Notes under the pieces: generated by a model | What the model saw: only the letters and a program-made list of their open reading frames with translations | Database searches by the model: none | What the model was told of the DNA's origin: nothing | Origin: Methylobacterium organophilum | Lineage (GTDB): Bacteria; Pseudomonadota; Alphaproteobacteria; Rhizobiales; Beijerinckiaceae | NCBI RefSeq assembly: GCF_022179465.1 | Contig: NZ_BPQV01000016.1 | Location: 62,001 to 126,000, forward strand | DNA length: 64,000 nt | Reading direction: 5' to 3' | In this document: positions 8,874 to 16,911 of the stretch, piece by piece | Layout of the letters: each line of letters starts with the position of its first letter | Position numbering within the stretch: the stretch's first letter is position 1 | Position numbers and translations under genes: made by a program

Positions 8874-9340
8874 CGCGGCTCCTCCCGGTCGGGAAAGCGG
8901 AAGGCGGCCGCGAGGTGCCGGCGCCACCAGGGGGTGAAGGCGATCTCGGTGACTGCGGCGCCGTCCTGGGCATGCACCATCGCCTCCGGGCCGGTGGCGA
9001 TGGCGCAGTGCTTGGCCGGCAGATGCGCCCGGAAGGCGAAGAGCAGCACGTCGCCGGGCGTCGGCCGGTAGCCCGGCCCCGCGGGAATCGGGATCAGGTG
9101 GCGCCGCGCCGCCTCGGCCAGCAGGTCGCGCCCGCCGGGCACGGCCTCGGCCCAGCCGGCGGGATAGGGCGGCGGCACCTCCGGCTCGGCGCCGTGGATC
9201 TCGGCCCAGACTCCGCGCACGAGGCCGAGGCAGTCGCAGCCGACCCCCTTCAGGCAGGCCTGGTGCCGGTAGGGCGTGCCGATCCAGCCGCGCGCGGCGG
9301 CGACGATTCTTTCGCGCAGGCGCGGGGAAGCGGGCGGCAT
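8870..9340 (-). CDS. GTA gp14: NlpC/P60 cell-wall peptidase
   Basis: 156 aa NlpC/P60 hydrolase of the phage tail type. The nucleophile cysteine is in GVGCDCLGL (C37 of the DC-x-G motif) and the catalytic His is in AKHCAI (about H111). It is expected to cut peptide bonds in peptidoglycan so the tail can reach the periplasm. ATG with GGAGG. Couples translationally to g15 through a 4-base overlap. Confidence 0.93.
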   Translation of the reverse strand: MPPASPRLRERIVAAARGWIGTPYRHQACLKGVGCDCLGLVRGVWAEIHGAEPEVPPPYPAGWAEAVPGGRDLLAEAARRHLIPIPAGPGYRPTPGDVLLFAFRAHLPAKHCAIATGPEAMVHAQDGAAVTEIAFTPWWRRHLAAAFRFPDREEPR

Positions 9341-9396
9341 GGGCGATCCTCCGCGCGACGGGACGGAACGACGGGTCGGGTGGGCGTTCGGCCGCC

Positions 9397-10290
9397 TCAG
9401 CGGAACAGGCTGCCGCCGTCGAGGCCGGGGCCGCCGCTCGGGGCGGGGCGCAGCACGAAGTCGTTGCCGGGCATGTGCGGGAAGCCCTGGAAGTTGAGCC
9501 CGTTGGCGAACTTTTCGCGGCAGGTGGCGAAGGCCTTGTCGCAGCCCGCGGTCAGGGTGACGGCGTCGCCGGCGGCCACCGTGCGCGCCGGGGCCTGCCA
9601 GAGCTCCAGCAGGATCTCGGTCCCCGTCCCCGCCTGGGTGCGGATGTCGGCGGAGAGCCCGGCATTGGCGCCCGTCTCCCAGGCGAGGCGCCCGCCGCCG
9701 AACCAGCCCTCCGCGACGGCAGCGGCCAGGCTCACCCGCAGCCGCGTCGCGGACGCGATCTCCGCGACCGTGCCGGTGCCGCGGTAGCGCGGATCCGTCA
9801 GGTCCACCCCGCAGCGGGCCTCCCCGAGGGCGGCGTCGCAGGCTGCCCGGAAGGTGCGGCCGGATTCCGCGTCGAGCCGGTGCATCGGCCCGCGCAGCTC
9901 CGCCACGAAGGCGGTCCCCGCCCGCCGGATCTCCCCGATCTCGGCGCGATCGAGCAGCAGCCGGGCCTCGGGGGCGCGCCAGTCGACGAGCCAGGTCTCG
10001 ACGGAGGCCCCGTCATAGAGCCCGGCGGCGACGTCGGCTTCCGCGATCGCCGCGGCGCTGAGCGCCCCGGCCACCTCGCCCCCGCCCACGGCGAAGCCGA
10101 GCTCGGCGCTCGCCTCCGCCGCCTCCAGCCCCGTGCGGGCGGCGAAGGCGGTGCCGTCGAAGGCGAGGTCGCGGTCGTGGTCGGTGAAGCCGAGGGCGAG
10201 CCCGTCCCGGCGCAGCAGCCGCCAGCAATGGCACAGGGTCGTCGCCCCGCCGGCGAGCCGCGCGGCGAGGTCGGGAGGAAGGGCGCGCAT
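9397..10290 (-). CDS. GTA gp13: DUF2163 tail protein
   Basis: 297 aa, typical length for the DUF2163/phage baseplate 'FAD-like' family in GTAs. Cysteines in ACDAALGEARCGVDL, TLTAGCDKAF and ATCREKF match the iron-sulfur ligand set reported for RcGTA baseplate gp13 (established knowledge; ligand assignment inferred). It ends at GGSLFR. Normally it directly follows g12; here 1.17 kb of AT-rich foreign DNA lies between them, and the start has only a weak CGGAAG site, so its expression may differ from its neighbours. Confidence 0.9.
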   Translation of the reverse strand: MRALPPDLAARLAGGATTLCHCWRLLRRDGLALGFTDHDRDLAFDGTAFAARTGLEAAEASAELGFAVGGGEVAGALSAAAIAEADVAAGLYDGASVETWLVDWRAPEARLLLDRAEIGEIRRAGTAFVAELRGPMHRLDAESGRTFRAACDAALGEARCGVDLTDPRYRGTGTVAEIASATRLRVSLAAAVAEGWFGGGRLAWETGANAGLSADIRTQAGTGTEILLELWQAPARTVAAGDAVTLTAGCDKAFATCREKFANGLNFQGFPHMPGNDFVLRPAPSGGPGLDGGSLFR

Positions 10291-10417
10291 GCAACTACTT
10301 CCGGCTTAGTGGGGAAAAGACCTCAACGAAGGTCCAGCGTCTTGCATTTGTGAACTTAGAGCACTGCAGAGGAAGCGGCCCATTCTCGGGCTGCTATTGT
10401 TCACGTTATGTTCTTAT

Positions 10418-10975
10418 ATGAGAAGAATCTGGTGGTTCGCGATAGCAATGGGCTTGTTCAGTCTTCCGATTGGCACTAGGTTTGCTGTCGCAGAGGAGCG
10501 TCTGATGCGGGATTTGCGATCAGAACTTAGAGAGCGAATCGCCGAAATTGAGTCGGAGATGCGAGAGGCGATTCAAGCATATAATCGCCAGAAAGAAGAG
10601 ATTGATCGGGCATACGCTGAGCGGACTGATCCTCTTGAGGAAGAGCGCCAAGTTATCAATAATTTGCTTATCATTCAACAAAGGAAATTGGGCGAAAAGC
10701 CATCCGCCTCTACTCCAATTGAGTCGTTATCAAGTTTTTTAATTCAGCAGACTCGGAAGATTGGCCGTATCTCAAAGGAAGATCTTCGAATTTCTGCCGT
10801 TAAAGCTGGGTATTTTTCAGTGGACGATGGCGGTGGTAGAGTTGTTCATGCGACACTTCTAAATCTGGTCCGTAGTGGACGTCTTCAAGAGTATGATGAC
10901 AGTACTTATTCGGTGCCATCGAAGCCTGATTTGTTAGTTTCTGGCGCTTCGCGAGTCGAGGGAGTATTTAAATGA
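10418..10975 (+). CDS. Orphan secreted coiled-coil protein inserted in the GTA cluster
   Basis: 185 aa from ATG 10418; a TTG at 10397 is an alternative. The N-terminus is a signal sequence (MRRIWWFAIAMGLFSLPIG, cleavage probably before AEERL). A highly charged coiled coil covers about 28-95 (LRSELRERIAEIESEMREA and onward). The C-terminal 80 residues could fold as a small winged-helix-like domain (ISKEDLRISAVKAGYF). Codon use is visibly AT-rich compared with the flanking GTA genes, and the strand is opposite to them, so it was probably acquired separately. Function unknown. No clear ribosome site. Confidence 0.7.
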   Translation: MRRIWWFAIAMGLFSLPIGTRFAVAEERLMRDLRSELRERIAEIESEMREAIQAYNRQKEEIDRAYAERTDPLEEERQVINNLLIIQQRKLGEKPSASTPIESLSSFLIQQTRKIGRISKEDLRISAVKAGYFSVDDGGGRVVHATLLNLVRSGRLQEYDDSTYSVPSKPDLLVSGASRVEGVFK

Positions 10976-11457
10976 AAAAAGGTTGCTCTCCGGGGTAGGT
11001 TCAACCCGAGAGAGAAATAGTCGAGCCGGACACTCCCTGGTTCAGAGGGAGCGCCGGCTCGGCCAGAACCACACATCACGAACGCTTCCGGTTCGGAAGT
11101 CCCTGATGCGCAGCCACACGTTCAACGTCGCATCTCAGGGACGAATTTTCAAGCCGGCAGCATCCCACCATACCGCGCACTTGCGGAGGATATGTCATGC
11201 CTGCCGAGTTTCCCTGTAGTCGTCAGACAGCATGCTATATTTTGCACGCCGTCTTAGTGTTGGGCTGGAGCCAATCTCGCACAGCTTTTCACTTTTGCGT
11301 TAATGGCGGTACTGTGTCAAAAATTGTAAGAGGTCTCGTACATCAAGGGGCGTCGCCTCTGCCATTCTAATATTATTTGGTCGAGACTAGTATAAATAGT
11401 CTTGACCAATTTTATTAATATAAATAATATAGTTCAATAAAATAATAGAAGTATTTA
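10976..11457. other. AT-rich intergenic segment with structured DNA
   Basis: 480 bases without a convincing gene between the orphan coiled-coil gene and the end of g12. The first 170 bases hold three consecutive hairpins (listed separately). The last 100 bases are extremely AT-rich, with runs such as AATTTTATTAATATAAATAA, and reach right up to the TAG stop of g12. No transposase or clear terminal inverted repeat was found. Confidence 0.6.
11022..11141 (+). other. Three-hairpin structured element
   Basis: Hairpin A pairs CGAGCCGG (11022-11029) with CCGGCTCG (11054-11061) and contains an inner stem CTCCCT/AGGGAG. Hairpin B is CTTCCG-GTT-CGGAAG (11085-11099). Hairpin C pairs TCCCTGA (11100-11106) with TCAGGGA (11135-11141) and continues TGCG/CGCA inside. 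This much order in 120 bases suggests a structured RNA or a folded DNA site rather than chance. The strand is not determined; it lies downstream of the 10,418-10,975 gene and could also shape its 3' end. Confidence 0.5.
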
Positions 11458-12093
11458 CTATAGCACAACCTCGATCAGCGGCACCCGCGGGATCTCCCCC
11501 GCGGTGAAGGCGGCGAGATCGATGGTCAGGTCGTCGGTGTCGAAGCGGACCGGCACGTCGAACTCGTAGCCGGCGGTGATCGCCGCGCCGCTCGGGGGCG
11601 CCGCCGTGAAGACGACGAGGCCGGTGGCCGGGTCGCAGGCGAAGGCGGAGGCCGCGCGCTCGACTCCGTTCACCGCGACCCGCACGCTGCCCGCCACCGG
11701 CTTTCGGATCGGGCGCAGGTAGGGGAGCGGCCCGTCGCCATAGGTCTTCACCAGGGAAAAGCCCTTCGTGCTGCCGTCCCCCGTGCCGATCCGCTGGTCG
11801 AGGGGCGTGACCGGCGCGCTCGGCGGGCCGGAGCGGTGGTCCACCCGGTCGCGGTAGCGGAAGCCGTAGAGCCGGCCCCGCCGCGCCTCGAAGAAGCCGA
11901 GCACCGCGTGCAGGGCGTCCAGGGTGCGGATGCCGAGCCCGGCATCGTAGCGCCGGCGCGAATCCGCCCAGCGGCTGTTGCGGTGCTCCCGGCCCGAAGC
12001 CAGGGTCACGATCTCGGTGAGCCGGCTCGGGCCGCCGCTGCCCTTCAGCGCCACGTCGAGGGGGAAGCGCACCTCGTGGAAGTCGTCGGCCAT
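11458..12093 (-). CDS. GTA gp12: DUF2460 tail protein
   Basis: 211 aa, the DUF2460/TIGR02217 family (FHEVRFPLDVALKGSGGP start, RNSRWADSRRRYDAG and YGFRYRDRVDHRSG motifs), a distal tail protein of GTAs. ATG start at 12093, 9 bases after the tape measure stop. It ends EVVL-TAG exactly where the AT-rich insertion begins, so the insertion junction may have supplied or preserved the stop codon. Confidence 0.92.
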   Translation of the reverse strand: MADDFHEVRFPLDVALKGSGGPSRLTEIVTLASGREHRNSRWADSRRRYDAGLGIRTLDALHAVLGFFEARRGRLYGFRYRDRVDHRSGPPSAPVTPLDQRIGTGDGSTKGFSLVKTYGDGPLPYLRPIRKPVAGSVRVAVNGVERAASAFACDPATGLVVFTAAPPSGAAITAGYEFDVPVRFDTDDLTIDLAAFTAGEIPRVPLIEVVL

Positions 12094-12102
12094 GACGCGT
12101 CC

Positions 12103-12732
12103 TCACAGCGCGCGCCGGCCGCGGGCGACGGCCCGGGCGAGGGTGGCCGCCACCTGCGCCTCCGAACGGCGGAAGCTCTCCGCATCCGGCGTGCTGATGT
12201 TGACGGTGACTGCGACCGGGCGCTCGCCCCCGGAGGCGGCGACGCCCAGGCGGCCGTCGCTGCCCCGGCGGAGGGGCATCACCGCCTCCGGCCCGGCCTC
12301 GCCCATCAGCCCGGTGCCGTTGGCGAGGGGGAAATAGGTCGGCGCGGCCACGATTCCGCCGGCCGCGAAGGGCTGGACCCGGCCGGAGGCGATCCCGCCC
12401 GGGAAGGCGGCTCCCTTGGCGTAGGCCGAGACCCGGCCGTTCTCGATCACCCCGCCCCGGGCCAGCGCCTCGTCGGCGCCGGAGAAGCGGCCGAGCACCT
12501 GCGTGACGAGGTTGGCCACGCTCCGCCTCACCGGCACCGCGGCGGCCCGGAGGGCGAGGCCGGCGAGCCGGGTCGAGAGGGTGTCGAGCACGCTGTCGAG
12601 CTGGCGTCCCGCGCTGAGGGAGCTCGTCAGGGCCTGGGTCAGGGAGCGGCCGAAGCTGCGGGCGAGCCTGTCGAGGGATTCGAGGCTCTTCACGCGCTCC
12701 GCGTCGCTGCGGGTGGCATCGTCTTCGGCCAT
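12103..12732 (-). CDS. GTA gp11: short tail tape measure protein
   Basis: 209 aa tape measure protein of GTA size; it sets the short tail length and probably channels DNA. The N-terminal half is helical (LESLDRLARSFGRSLTQAL); the middle is Gly-rich with the typical FAAGGIVAAPTYFPLANG and MGEAGPEAVMPL motifs. ATG with AGGA. Tightly packed between the tail chaperone and g12. Confidence 0.9.
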   Translation of the reverse strand: MAEDDATRSDAERVKSLESLDRLARSFGRSLTQALTSSLSAGRQLDSVLDTLSTRLAGLALRAAAVPVRRSVANLVTQVLGRFSGADEALARGGVIENGRVSAYAKGAAFPGGIASGRVQPFAAGGIVAAPTYFPLANGTGLMGEAGPEAVMPLRRGSDGRLGVAASGGERPVAVTVNISTPDAESFRRSEAQVAATLARAVARGRRAL

Positions 12733-12744
12733 GCGGCGTCCTCG

Positions 12745-12963
12745 TCAGCAGGGATCGGGATGGGCGGCGACGAGCCGGTCGAGATCGGCCCGGGTCGCGG
12801 CGGGGGCGGGCCGCGGCCCGGCCGCGGCGGCGAGTTCCCGCGGCGTCGCTGCCCAGAAGGCGGCGGGCGTCCAGCCGAGGCGGTTGAGGGCGAGGGCCAT
12901 CGCGGCGTCCCACGGGAAGGCGAAGGCCTGCGCCTCCGCCGCCGCCCCTCCCGTGGGGCTCAA
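12745..12963 (-). CDS. GTA gp10.1: phage tail assembly chaperone
   Basis: 72 aa, recognised by the FPWDAAMALALNRLGW and PAAFWAATPRELAAA motifs of the small GTA tail assembly chaperone (TIGR02216-type). The likely start is TTG at 12963, which overlaps the stop of g10 by 4 bases (TTGA), a classic translational coupling. No ATG in frame gives a complete domain. Confidence 0.82.
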   Translation of the reverse strand: MSPTGGAAAEAQAFAFPWDAAMALALNRLGWTPAAFWAATPRELAAAAGPRPAPAATRADLDRLVAAHPDPC

Positions 12964-13289
12964 GGGCGGGGGGCGTCCTCCGCCGTGCCGAAGGCGGCCT
13001 CCACCGCTTCGCCCAGCGCCCGCACGATCGCGTCCAACCCGCTCGCCAGGGGCAGGGCGGCCACGGCCCGGTCGTCCAGGGCGTGGCCGCCCCCGCGCAG
13101 GGCGGCGCCGAGCAGGGTGATCAGGTCCCGGCTGCGCAGGCGCCCCTCCGCGAGGCGCCCGGCCAGCGCCACCGCATCCGCCGCCTGGAAGGCCTCCTCC
13201 AACTCGGCCAGGGCGCCCAGCGTGAGGCACAGGGTGTAGCGCTCGTGGCCGAGCACCAGGGGCACCTCGCCCCGTCTGCGGTTCGCCAT
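12960..13289 (-). CDS. GTA gp10 family protein
   Basis: 109 aa 'gene transfer agent family protein' (MANRRRGEVPLVLGHERYTL start, LTLGALAELEEAFQ motif), a tail completion or assembly component in RcGTA. It starts 3 bases after the major tail protein stop and is coupled to the tail chaperone gene through a 4-base overlap. Confidence 0.88.
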   Translation of the reverse strand: MANRRRGEVPLVLGHERYTLCLTLGALAELEEAFQAADAVALAGRLAEGRLRSRDLITLLGAALRGGGHALDDRAVAALPLASGLDAIVRALGEAVEAAFGTAEDAPRP

Positions 13290-13292
13290 GGC

Positions 13293-13703
13293 TCAGGCCG
13301 CCGTGAAGGCGAGGGCGCCGGCGGATTCGAGGGTCATGTCGTAGGTGACCTCGCCGGCATGGTCGCCGCGGTATTCGAGGCTCGTGACCTGGAACGGCCC
13401 CTCGATCGTGCCGAAGGCCGGCACCACCACCTGGAAGGTCTCGATCGCCCCGTCGAAGAACAGGGCGCGCAGGCGCAGGTCCGAGGCCTCGTCGCGGAAG
13501 ACGCCCGCCCCGGTCACGGAGGCGCGCCGCACCCCGGCGCCCGCGAGCAATTCGCGCCAGCGCCCGGCGGAATCGGCGTTGGTCACGTCCACGCTCTCCG
13601 CGTTGAAGGCGATCTGCCGGGCGCGCAGGCCCGCCACCGCCACGAAGCCGCCGCTGCCGTTGCCGGCCCGCAGCAGCAGGTCCTTGCCCTTCTGTGCGCT
13701 CAT
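13293..13703 (-). CDS. GTA gp9: major tail protein
   Basis: 136 aa, TP901-1/GTA-type major tail tube subunit: begins MSAQKGKDLLLRAG, has FNAESVDVTNADSAGRWREL and ends in beta strands (EVTYDMTLESAGALAFTAA). Length is typical for this family. ATG start; the longer upstream frame is not supported. It builds the tail tube from stacked hexameric rings. Confidence 0.92.
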   Translation of the reverse strand: MSAQKGKDLLLRAGNGSGGFVAVAGLRARQIAFNAESVDVTNADSAGRWRELLAGAGVRRASVTGAGVFRDEASDLRLRALFFDGAIETFQVVVPAFGTIEGPFQVTSLEYRGDHAGEVTYDMTLESAGALAFTAA

Positions 13704-13713
13704 GGGATCCCCT

Positions 13714-14124
13714 TCAGGCGATGGTTTCGGTGACGGCTTCGAAGGCGAGCACCGCCCGCGTCTCGCCGGTGGCGGCGTCGCGGGCGGCGCTGGTCCGGGC
13801 GATGCGGAAGCTGACGAGGGCATGGCCCTGCGGCGCGGGCGCGCCCGTTTCGAGGCGGGCCGCGACGGCCTCGGCCGCCTCCAGGGCGCTGCGGGCGGAG
13901 CCGGGCCGGCCATGGATCACGAGGTCGAGGGCGTGGCGATGGCGCCGTGCCCCGTCGACGGAATCGTCGCGCGCCTCCGCGGGGCCGAACACGGCATAGA
14001 CGGGGGCGGCGCCCCGGGGCGGCTCGTCGTAGAGCCGGACCTGGCCCCCCATGAGGGCGGCGAGGGCGGTATCGCCGGAGAGGCGCGCGAGGATCGCGCC
14101 GCGCAGGGCGAGGAGCGGGCTCAC
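13714..14124 (-). CDS. GTA gp8: DUF3168 tail completion protein
   Basis: 136 aa DUF3168 protein (VSPLLALRGAILARLSGD start, HALDLVIHGRPGSA motif), the head-tail or tail terminator family. The GTG start at 14124 overlaps the adaptor gene stop by 4 bases (GTGA), which decides the start. Confidence 0.88.
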   Translation of the reverse strand: MSPLLALRGAILARLSGDTALAALMGGQVRLYDEPPRGAAPVYAVFGPAEARDDSVDGARRHRHALDLVIHGRPGSARSALEAAEAVAARLETGAPAPQGHALVSFRIARTSAARDAATGETRAVLAFEAVTETIA

Positions 14125-14462
14125 GGCAACGCCTCCGGCAGGATCTCCTCGACCAGGCAGACGAGGTCGCAGCCCCGCCCGTCCGGATCCTCCGCGCTGC
14201 GGATCGCGAAACGGCGCGGCCCGGCGGAGAGGCGCATGGCCGGCGTGATGCCGGCGCGGAAGCGCAAGGCGATGCGGTGGGTGCCGATGCGGTCGGCCCG
14301 GCCGCCGCGGATCTGCGTCTCGGCGCCGAGCGCCTGCATCGCCCCCCACAGGACCGGGCCGGCCTCGTAGCGGCGGATCCGCCCGCCGAAGCCGTCCGGC
14401 GTGTCCACGGGCTGTTCGAGCACGAAGCGTCGCCGCCGCGCGCCGATGGGCACCTGCGTCAT
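14121..14462 (-). CDS. GTA gp7: head-tail adaptor (stopper) protein
   Basis: 113 aa member of the phage head-tail joining family: MTQVPIGARRRRFVLEQP, then D-x-x-GG (DTPDGFGGR), a WGAMQALG segment and RFAIRSAEDPDGRG. Links the connector to the tail. ATG start, 23 bases after g6. Confidence 0.92.
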   Translation of the reverse strand: MTQVPIGARRRRFVLEQPVDTPDGFGGRIRRYEAGPVLWGAMQALGAETQIRGGRADRIGTHRIALRFRAGITPAMRLSAGPRRFAIRSAEDPDGRGCDLVCLVEEILPEALP

Positions 14463-14485
14463 GGTCGGGGTTCCTGGTGGGCGGG

Positions 14486-15067
14486 TCAGAGCCGGAGCCG
14501 GCGATGGGGCGCGATCAGCGCCAGGGCGGTCTCGGGCAGGGCGGTGCGGCGGCCGGGGCCGTCGCCGCGGTTCTCGAAGGCGTCGGCCACGGCGAGGCGC
14601 AGGGCCTGGAGCAGGGGCGCGGGCACCGGTGGCCCCGGCTGCGGCCCCGCCCCGCCGCAGCCGGCGCTCAGCTCGATCAGGGCCGCGCCGTCGCCGAGCG
14701 GAGGCCGCTCTCCGGTCAGGAGGAGGCAGGGCGCCTCCCAGGGATCCGGCCCAAGCCGCAGGAGGCCGGCGGGCAGGGGCGTCGCGGTGCCGGCGGCATC
14801 GACCCGCTGCGCGCTCGCGATGCCCGTGAGCGGGCTCAGGGGCACCGGCACCACGCCGCAGGCCGGCCAGGCTGTCAGGGTGATCCGCCAGCGTCCCTGA
14901 ACCAGCAGGCGCCGGCTCTCGGCCTCCACCGCCTGGCGGGCGGCGGTGATCAGGCGGGCGAGGAGGTCGTCCTCGTCCGTGTCGTCGGGATCGAGGCGCA
15001 GATGGCCGCGCATCTCGGACAGGCTCACCGGCTCGACGGCGCTGCTGTCGACGCGTATCGGGGTCAA
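14486..15067 (-). CDS. GTA gp6: head-tail connector protein
   Basis: 193 aa gp6-like connector (TIGR02215/PhiE125-type): PVSLSEMRGHLRLD, two-helix segment DDLLARLITAARQAVE and a conserved middle (WRITLTAWP). The best start is TTG at 15067, preceded by an excellent GGGAGG site at 7 bases and giving the family-typical N-terminus (L/M)TPIRVDSSAVEPVSL. It is separated from the capsid gene by the two protease genes, so it needs either read-through over 1.8 kb or its own promoter. Confidence 0.87.
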   Translation of the reverse strand: MTPIRVDSSAVEPVSLSEMRGHLRLDPDDTDEDDLLARLITAARQAVEAESRRLLVQGRWRITLTAWPACGVVPVPLSPLTGIASAQRVDAAGTATPLPAGLLRLGPDPWEAPCLLLTGERPPLGDGAALIELSAGCGGAGPQPGPPVPAPLLQALRLAVADAFENRGDGPGRRTALPETALALIAPHRRLRL

Positions 15068-15109
15068 GGCATCCCTCCCGTTCCTCTCGTCTCGCCGGGA
15101 CCGCTTCCG

Positions 15110-15871
15110 ATGGCCGCTTCCCGTCCCGCCGGCCCGCGCCGGATCGCGGCCCGCCTCGGCCTCGTCGGGGCCCTGGCCTGCGCCCCGGGGCCGGCCGGCG
15201 CGATCGTCGGTGGCCGGGAGGCGGCGGACACGGATCTCGCCCGCGCCGCGGTGATGGTGCTGACCTCGTCCGGGGGCGTGTGCACCGGCGTGGTGGTGGC
15301 CCCCGACGCGGTGCTCACCGCGGGCCATTGCGTCGCCGGGGCGGCGCAGAACCGGGTCCATTTCCGCGACGAGGCGGGGCAGCCGGTGCTGATCGAGCCC
15401 TCGGCCCGCCTGGTGCATCCGGGCTACGACGCGGACGCGATCCGCGGGCGCACCCGCTCGATCGACCTCGCCCTGCTGCGCCTGCCCGCAGCGCTGCCCG
15501 CCCGCTTCCGGCCGGCGACGCTGGCGCAGGACGTGCCGGGGGCGGGCACCCCCCTCGAACTCGGCGGCTACGGCGCGGCCCGGGACCGCGACCGCAAGAG
15601 CCTGGGCCGCTTCCGCATCGCCACGCTGCCGGTGGTCGAACCCTACGGGCCGAGCCGCATCCTGCTCTGGCTCAAGGCGCCCCGCGCCGGGGGCTGCAAC
15701 GGCGATTCCGGCGGCCCGATCGTGCAGGGAGGCGCCGTGGTGGCGCTCGCCGCCTGGGTGAAGGATGCCTGCGGCGGCCTCACCCAGGGCATCCTGCTCG
15801 GCCCGCAGCGCGGCTGGATCGACGCAACGCTTCGCCCCTGGGGCGCCGGGGCGTCCTGGCGCGGGCCCTGA
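15110..15871 (+). CDS. Secreted trypsin-like serine protease A
   Basis: 253 aa S1-family protease. The signal peptide runs to A31, and cleavage there would release a mature protein starting IVGG, the classic activated trypsin N-terminus, so export itself could activate it. Catalytic residues: H73 (LTAGHC), D119 (SIDLALLRL), S200 (CNGDSGGP). It lies on the strand opposite to the GTA genes, starts 42 bases from the divergent g6 start and is followed by a second protease of the same family. The longer upstream frame is an antisense shadow of g6. Confidence 0.9.
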   Translation: MAASRPAGPRRIAARLGLVGALACAPGPAGAIVGGREAADTDLARAAVMVLTSSGGVCTGVVVAPDAVLTAGHCVAGAAQNRVHFRDEAGQPVLIEPSARLVHPGYDADAIRGRTRSIDLALLRLPAALPARFRPATLAQDVPGAGTPLELGGYGAARDRDRKSLGRFRIATLPVVEPYGPSRILLWLKAPRAGGCNGDSGGPIVQGGAVVALAAWVKDACGGLTQGILLGPQRGWIDATLRPWGAGASWRGP

Positions 15872-16058
15872 GGGCGGCGAGCGGGTCTCCCCCTGCTTCC
15901 GCGGGGTTTCGCCCGAGGGCGGACGGCCCGCGCGCCGTGCCTGATGGCACGGATCCGGCTTCGGCCCGGTCCGGCACGGGGAACCTCAGCTTGGCCGCCG
16001 AATTGGGTTCGGATACGCTGAATCGAATCGGAGCGCGCTTGGGCGCGGGAGAGGCAGC

Positions 16059-16883
16059 ATGGTTTCGATCCCCGTCCGCAGGCTCGCGCTCGGCGCGCTG
16101 CTGGCCCTCGTGCCGCTCTCGGCGCAGGCGGTGGTGCAGGGGCAGGTCGAGCGCGATCCCGGCGGCCTGCGCGCCTCGGTGGTGCGCGTCGAATCCACCC
16201 AGGGCGAGATCTGCTCCGGCACCCTCATCTCCCAGGACGTGGTGCTCACCGCCGCCCACTGCGTGATGCACGAGGCCGGCTACAACGTCGTGGTGGTGGA
16301 TCCCTCCTTCCGCCAGCGCCGCATTCGCGCGGTCGCCGCGGCGATGCATCCCGATTTCGTCTCCGGCACCACGCCGGAGGACCAGCCGGGCATCGATCTC
16401 GCGCTTCTGAAGCTCGCCCAGCCGGTCGGCCCGGGCTTCCGCCCCCTCGATCCCCGCGGCGGCGCCATCGGCACCGGCGATTCCGTGGACATCGCCGGCT
16501 TCGGCGTGGTGGCGGAGAACCGCCGCGGCACGGCGCGGACGCTGCGCACCGCCCATCTCGTCTCGATCGGCTCTCTTCAGGTCGCCAACCGGGTCACCGT
16601 GGTCACCGATGCCCGCCGCATGGCGGAGACGGCCGGGGCCGGCGCCTGCCTCGGCGATTCCGGCGGCCCGATCCTGCGCGGCGGCCAGATGGTCGGCGTG
16701 GTGAGCTGGTCGAGCGGCGCCATGCGCCAGGACCGGCGCGCCCGCACCGCCTGCGGCGGCTTCACCGCGGTGACCCCCACCGCCGAGCATGCCGGTTGGA
16801 TCTCGTCCCGGGCGGCGGAGCTGGAGGCGATGCCCGCCGCCAGCGCCCGCTCGGAATGGATGGCCCGGCCGGGGCGGCGCTGA
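16059..16883 (+). CDS. Secreted trypsin-like serine protease B
   Basis: 274 aa S1-family protease with a signal peptide (ALGALLALVPLSAQA, cleavage about A24) giving a mature start VVQGQ. Catalytic triad H67 (LTAAHC), D113 (GIDLALLKL), S201 (CLGDSGGP). It shares layout and motifs with protease A, 187 bases upstream, suggesting an old duplication or paired acquisition. It ends 28 bases from the convergent capsid gene. Substrate unknown. Confidence 0.9.
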   Translation: MVSIPVRRLALGALLALVPLSAQAVVQGQVERDPGGLRASVVRVESTQGEICSGTLISQDVVLTAAHCVMHEAGYNVVVVDPSFRQRRIRAVAAAMHPDFVSGTTPEDQPGIDLALLKLAQPVGPGFRPLDPRGGAIGTGDSVDIAGFGVVAENRRGTARTLRTAHLVSIGSLQVANRVTVVTDARRMAETAGAGACLGDSGGPILRGGQMVGVVSWSSGAMRQDRRARTACGGFTAVTPTAEHAGWISSRAAELEAMPAASARSEWMARPGRR

Positions 16884-16911
16884 CGCGCCCCGGCTTCCGC
16901 TCGCGCCGCGC

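Noticed and set aside
3235-8973. Very long alternative open frames on both strands across the tail and fibre genes (over 1,600 codons)
   Set aside because: They are shadows caused by high GC and biased third positions; their products are Arg/Gly/Ala/Pro-rich without domains, while the called frames have recognisable GTA proteins and ribosome sites.
11387-12913. Long open frame antiphase to g11-g12 on the minus strand
   Set aside because: Composition is shadow-like and it crosses both real genes that have clear family motifs.
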